Below are positions 61,606-64,000 of a stretch of DNA of 64,000 nt, one piece after another. The position numbers and the translations under genes were made by a program. The first letter of the stretch is position 1. Each line of letters opens with the position of its first letter. The notes under the pieces were generated by a model that worked only from the letters and a program-made list of their open reading frames with translations, was not told where the DNA came from and ran no database searches. Source of the DNA: Catellatospora sp. KI3. Its GTDB lineage: Bacteria; Actinomycetota; Actinomycetes; Mycobacteriales; Micromonosporaceae. Where the stretch lies: the NCBI RefSeq assembly GCF_029948125.1, contig NZ_JASAMB010000012.1, forward strand, positions 124,001 to 188,000, read 5' to 3'.

Positions 61606-61855
61606 CTGTCGGGCTGGCCGGATTCGAACCGACGACCCCTTGACCCCCAGGTCATAAAAGGGGTCAGCGGTGTACTAGGCAACGTTTGCCGAGGTCGCCA
61701 GAAGTATAAAATGCCACAGTTAAGGGGTCTGTGATTGCACCATTTCCACGTAGTGTTTGCCCAGCTTAACCGTAGGACGGGTCGCTACCCTACTCCGAAG
61801 TCGCCCCAAATCGGAAGTTCATCCGACCGGACTACTCGATCGGCATCGTGGGCCG
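61606..61855. repeat. Island attachment repeat, right copy
   Basis: Direct repeat of 22297-22544: first 46 bp identical, then about 200 bp clearly homologous with small indels. Same orientation, 39.3 kb apart. Confidence 0.85.
61609..61650 (-). tRNA. tRNA-Pro(GGG) 3' half only (second copy)
   Basis: Identical to the fragment at 22300-22341: anticodon loop CTGGGGG to acceptor CAGCCCG and A. The 5' half is absent here too, replaced by island-type sequence. The intact gene is expected to the right of the window. Confidence 0.8.
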
Positions 61856-61913
61856 ACACCTCTACTGCGGGATGATCGGCGCCGGCGGCCCAATCCTGCC
61901 GGTGTATGGCTGC

Positions 61914-62101
61914 TTACCCCGTGACCAGTGCCGCCGCGTAGTCGGCAGCCTGACGGCGGCGGACGGCGTTGACGCGGGTGTAATAGAGCATGAGCGTCGC
62001 CGGGTCGTGGCCCAGACGTTCGGCAACCTCGTGCAAGCCGTAGGCGGAGTCAGCAGGCTAGACACGAGCAAGTGCCGGATCTCGTGAGACCGGATCTGCA
62101 C
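61914..62101 (-). pseudogene. Tyrosine integrase, C-terminal remnant
   Basis: Minus strand: VQIRSHEIRHLLVSSLL (the HxxR box of tyrosine recombinases), then a frame jump, then SAYGLHEVAERLGHDPATLM, LYYTRVNAVRRRQAADYAAA and stop at 61914. The catalytic His-x-x-Arg, the Gly-His and the Tyr (LYY) are all recognisable. The N-terminal DNA-binding parts are gone and a frameshift splits the rest. It sits 58 bp from the att repeat, the usual place for an integrase. Confidence 0.82.
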
Positions 62102-62178
62102 CCGCGTCCGCCGAAGCCCGGATCGGGTCGTTCTCTAATGCCGGCCACACGCCGACGTCGCATGAGTGAGGCGGGACG

Positions 62179-63300
62179 GTGAACGTGTTAGCTTCGCCCG
62201 TGCAGACCGAAGAGAACACCTTGGCGATGCGGACCGGGCTGACTCCCGAGCAGCGCACTGCAGACATGCAGCTGACCATCGACCCCGGATTTGTGCACCA
62301 TCGGCTGATTCAGACAGTGCTTCCGCCCGAAGCCATCGCGGTCGTCGACGATCGGGCACGAGCGTTGCCGTCGGACATGCCGGATTGGATGCGGCGGGTG
62401 CGGATCGATCATCTCTATATGCAGATGATGCTGCTGTTCTGCGAGCGCCTGCCAGCGCCGACCCTAGGTGACGTTCTGGCTGGTCAATCGGGGACGTTGT
62501 TCTGCTCAACGGTCACGCTGGCTGCCGCACCGGAGGTCTACGAGCGGCCGCGTGCGGTCAGCAAGGTCATAACGCCTGGCATTGACCATCCCCAGGTCGA
62601 ACTGCACTACTCGACCAGCAACATCGCAGCCGACACCACTCGCAGCCACCTAGCAGACGGCCATGATCTCGCTGTCGTCGCCAAGCTGCGCAGCCATCGC
62701 GATGGGGTGCTCATCTTTGAACCTCTGCTCATGGGCTCACCTTGGCTGAGTTCGAAGACCGGCACCGACCCGTTCCCCGGACCGGAGTGGTATAGCCATG
62801 CATTCTTCGAGAACTTCATCGATGACATCGACGATTTCGCCGCCGTTCGGGACGTACCCACCCCGTCAGACTTCTCAGTCATGCGCGACATCAGCGAAGC
62901 CGCGTTCAAGCAGTGCCTGGCAGAAGTCCTCGGGGACACGGCCAGAGCTGATTGGGGTGGTGAGATGGCTGACCACTTCGCGGCGCATCTTCGCCTTGGC
63001 GGCAGACGGACCACCGCCGCATTCCTGCTGAAAGGACCAGCGAACTTCGCTCCCATGGGGCTCAACCACCTCGGCAAGAACAATGACCAGATTTACCGCC
63101 TAGCTCAGACGCCAGCACAACTGCTGGTAGTGCAGCACTGCCATGAGATCCAAGAACCGGTCCGAGCCACACTGCGAGCGTTCGCAGTTCAGCCCGGTGT
63201 GGGCCGGCGCTATTGCCTCATCGACGGCAAGGACTCCCTTCGGCTACTTATCGCCTACGACAAACTTGATCGAGCACGAGAGCTTTCGGCGCGGCCCTGA
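62179..63300 (+). CDS. Conserved-looking protein of unknown function
   Basis: A 373-residue soluble protein, GTG 62179 (ATG 62227 possible). The C-terminal third is dense in polar conserved-looking residues: AAFLLKGPANFAPMGLNHLG, then KNNDQIYRLAQTPAQLLVVQ, then HCHEIQEPVRATLRAFAV and RRYCLIDGKDSLRLLIAYDK. The K...D...QxxH spacing could be a nuclease-like core but I cannot assign it. It lies just outside the right att repeat, past the integrase remnant, so it probably belongs to a second element. Confidence 0.7.
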   Translation: MNVLASPVQTEENTLAMRTGLTPEQRTADMQLTIDPGFVHHRLIQTVLPPEAIAVVDDRARALPSDMPDWMRRVRIDHLYMQMMLLFCERLPAPTLGDVLAGQSGTLFCSTVTLAAAPEVYERPRAVSKVITPGIDHPQVELHYSTSNIAADTTRSHLADGHDLAVVAKLRSHRDGVLIFEPLLMGSPWLSSKTGTDPFPGPEWYSHAFFENFIDDIDDFAAVRDVPTPSDFSVMRDISEAAFKQCLAEVLGDTARADWGGEMADHFAAHLRLGGRRTTAAFLLKGPANFAPMGLNHLGKNNDQIYRLAQTPAQLLVVQHCHEIQEPVRATLRAFAVQPGVGRRYCLIDGKDSLRLLIAYDKLDRARELSARP

Positions 63301-63403
63301 CCTCGATCCGGCGAGTAACGCCGGGGTCGTCCTTCGCGCAGACTCAGGAGAGCTCGCCTCGCGTACAAGCTGCTGCTCTATGCGGTCAGATGGACACAAA
63401 CGG

Positions 63404-64000
63404 TCAGAGCACTTCGTCGCTGATAGGGTAGAAGAGCACTGGGTGCATCAACCTACGGACCTGTGGCGCGGTTTTGTAGAGGTACCTGAACATCATCGGA
63501 ATGACATGACCGCCGGCGTTGTTGTGCACCCACCCCGAGACGGGGATGCGCAGCGCCAGGCTCGTGTTGTTGTCTCTGACATTGAGGAACATGCACCGGT
63601 CGAGGATGAAGAACGCGTCGGGCTGGAGCTCTGACGGTACGTCCTTGGCCGCCTCGATGATGTGGTCGTGGACGGTGCGGTCTTCGAGTGAGCTGAACGC
63701 GAAGCAGAAGTAGGGCACGCGCATGACGAAGTGTTCGGCGTCGCCGAGGGCATCGACTCTGACGGTGTCCTGATCGACGAATCTCCTGCGGAGCTGTTTT
63801 ACCGACGCCGCGTTTTTGAACGTCCTCTCGATCTCGCGCTTGTCGAGCTTTGCCTTCACCTGGATCACCGCGTCGACGCCCTCGACGATGAGCAGCGGTT
63901 GGTGAGGGTCCGGCTCGAACGGCTGGTAGGCATTGCAGACCGCGACGTCGATCTCTGCCGACTGCATGTCATGCGAGTCGATGACCTGGGTGTTGGTGAC
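63404..64000 (-). CDS. DUF6602-like nuclease-fold protein (partial at window edge)
   Basis: The visible 198 codons end at TAG/TGA-bounded 63404 and continue past the right edge. QSAEIDVAVCNAYQPF, then PLLIVEGVDAVIQVKAKLDK, gives the Asp ... Glu/Gln-x-Lys pattern of PD-(D/E)XK-like DUF6602 proteins, followed by YFCFAFSSLEDRT and DAFFILDRCMFLNVRDNN. The N-terminus is outside the window; an in-window ATG at 63967 is not the real start because homologous-looking sequence (TQVIDSHD) precedes it. Confidence 0.72.
   Translation of the reverse strand, partial: VTNTQVIDSHDMQSAEIDVAVCNAYQPFEPDPHQPLLIVEGVDAVIQVKAKLDKREIERTFKNAASVKQLRRRFVDQDTVRVDALGDAEHFVMRVPYFCFAFSSLEDRTVHDHIIEAAKDVPSELQPDAFFILDRCMFLNVRDNNTSLALRIPVSGWVHNNAGGHVIPMMFRYLYKTAPQVRRLMHPVLFYPISDEVL

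Overview
The window is high-GC DNA with actinobacterial hallmarks: frequent GTG starts, ATGA/GTGA/TGATG stop-start overlaps, an actinobacterial-type arsenic cluster, a DUF664/DinB-type protein, SWIM/DUF6493 proteins and a GGG-anticodon tRNA-Pro attachment site. A filamentous actinomycete, perhaps of the Micromonosporaceae, is a reasonable guess, but no marker here fixes the genus.

Left part (1-22.3 kb) is mostly ordinary chromosome. It holds a GntR/YtrA-ABC transporter operon, a uridine-kinase-like P-loop protein, and a large arsenic/metalloid locus. That locus has two leftward arsR genes, an aquaporin, a frameshifted ArsC remnant and an intact arsC; rightward it has an arsR, an ArsN-like acetyltransferase, a tiny Cys-rich protein, an ArsO-like flavoprotein and an MFS exporter. 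Two divergent sulfotransferases follow, then a secreted M4+M28 double metalloprotease, a TetR with a KstD-like/SDR operon, and a patch of small and decaying genes (secreted peptides, DinB, truncated FAD monooxygenase, NUDIX copies).

Middle part (22.3-61.9 kb) is a roughly 39 kb genomic island. It is bounded by two direct repeats that each carry the 3' half of a tRNA-Pro(GGG) gene (46 bp identical, about 250 bp homologous). A frameshifted tyrosine integrase remnant lies just right of the second repeat, so at least two related elements probably inserted in tandem; the intact tRNA should lie to the right of the window. The island is packed with defence-like units. From left to right these are a wHTH / AAA+HerA double ATPase / Mrr-like nuclease operon; an Abi-type HEPN protein; a DUF3696 ATPase-TOPRIM-DUF262 operon; a CPLC-containing SMC-like ATPase with a small partner; two DUF4238 proteins, one next to an AbiU2-like protein; an HNH-like protein; a five-gene SMC/TOPRIM operon related to Wadjet; two broken IS3 copies; a 1450-residue protein; and a DUF6493/SWIM pair.

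The most unusual gene is the 1450-residue protein (51925-56277, minus). I read it as two RNase III-like domains that have lost their catalytic acids, each followed by a dsRNA-binding domain, then a histidine-kinase module, a receiver domain and a C-terminal HEPN-like domain. It looks like a dsRNA-sensing phosphorelay or toxin, and I know of no described system with this plan. The five-gene SMC operon, with two small winged-helix-like proteins where Wadjet has one, is the second candidate for something new.

Right edge (62.1-64 kb) continues as accessory DNA: an unrecognised 373-residue protein and a DUF6602-like nuclease-fold protein cut by the window end.
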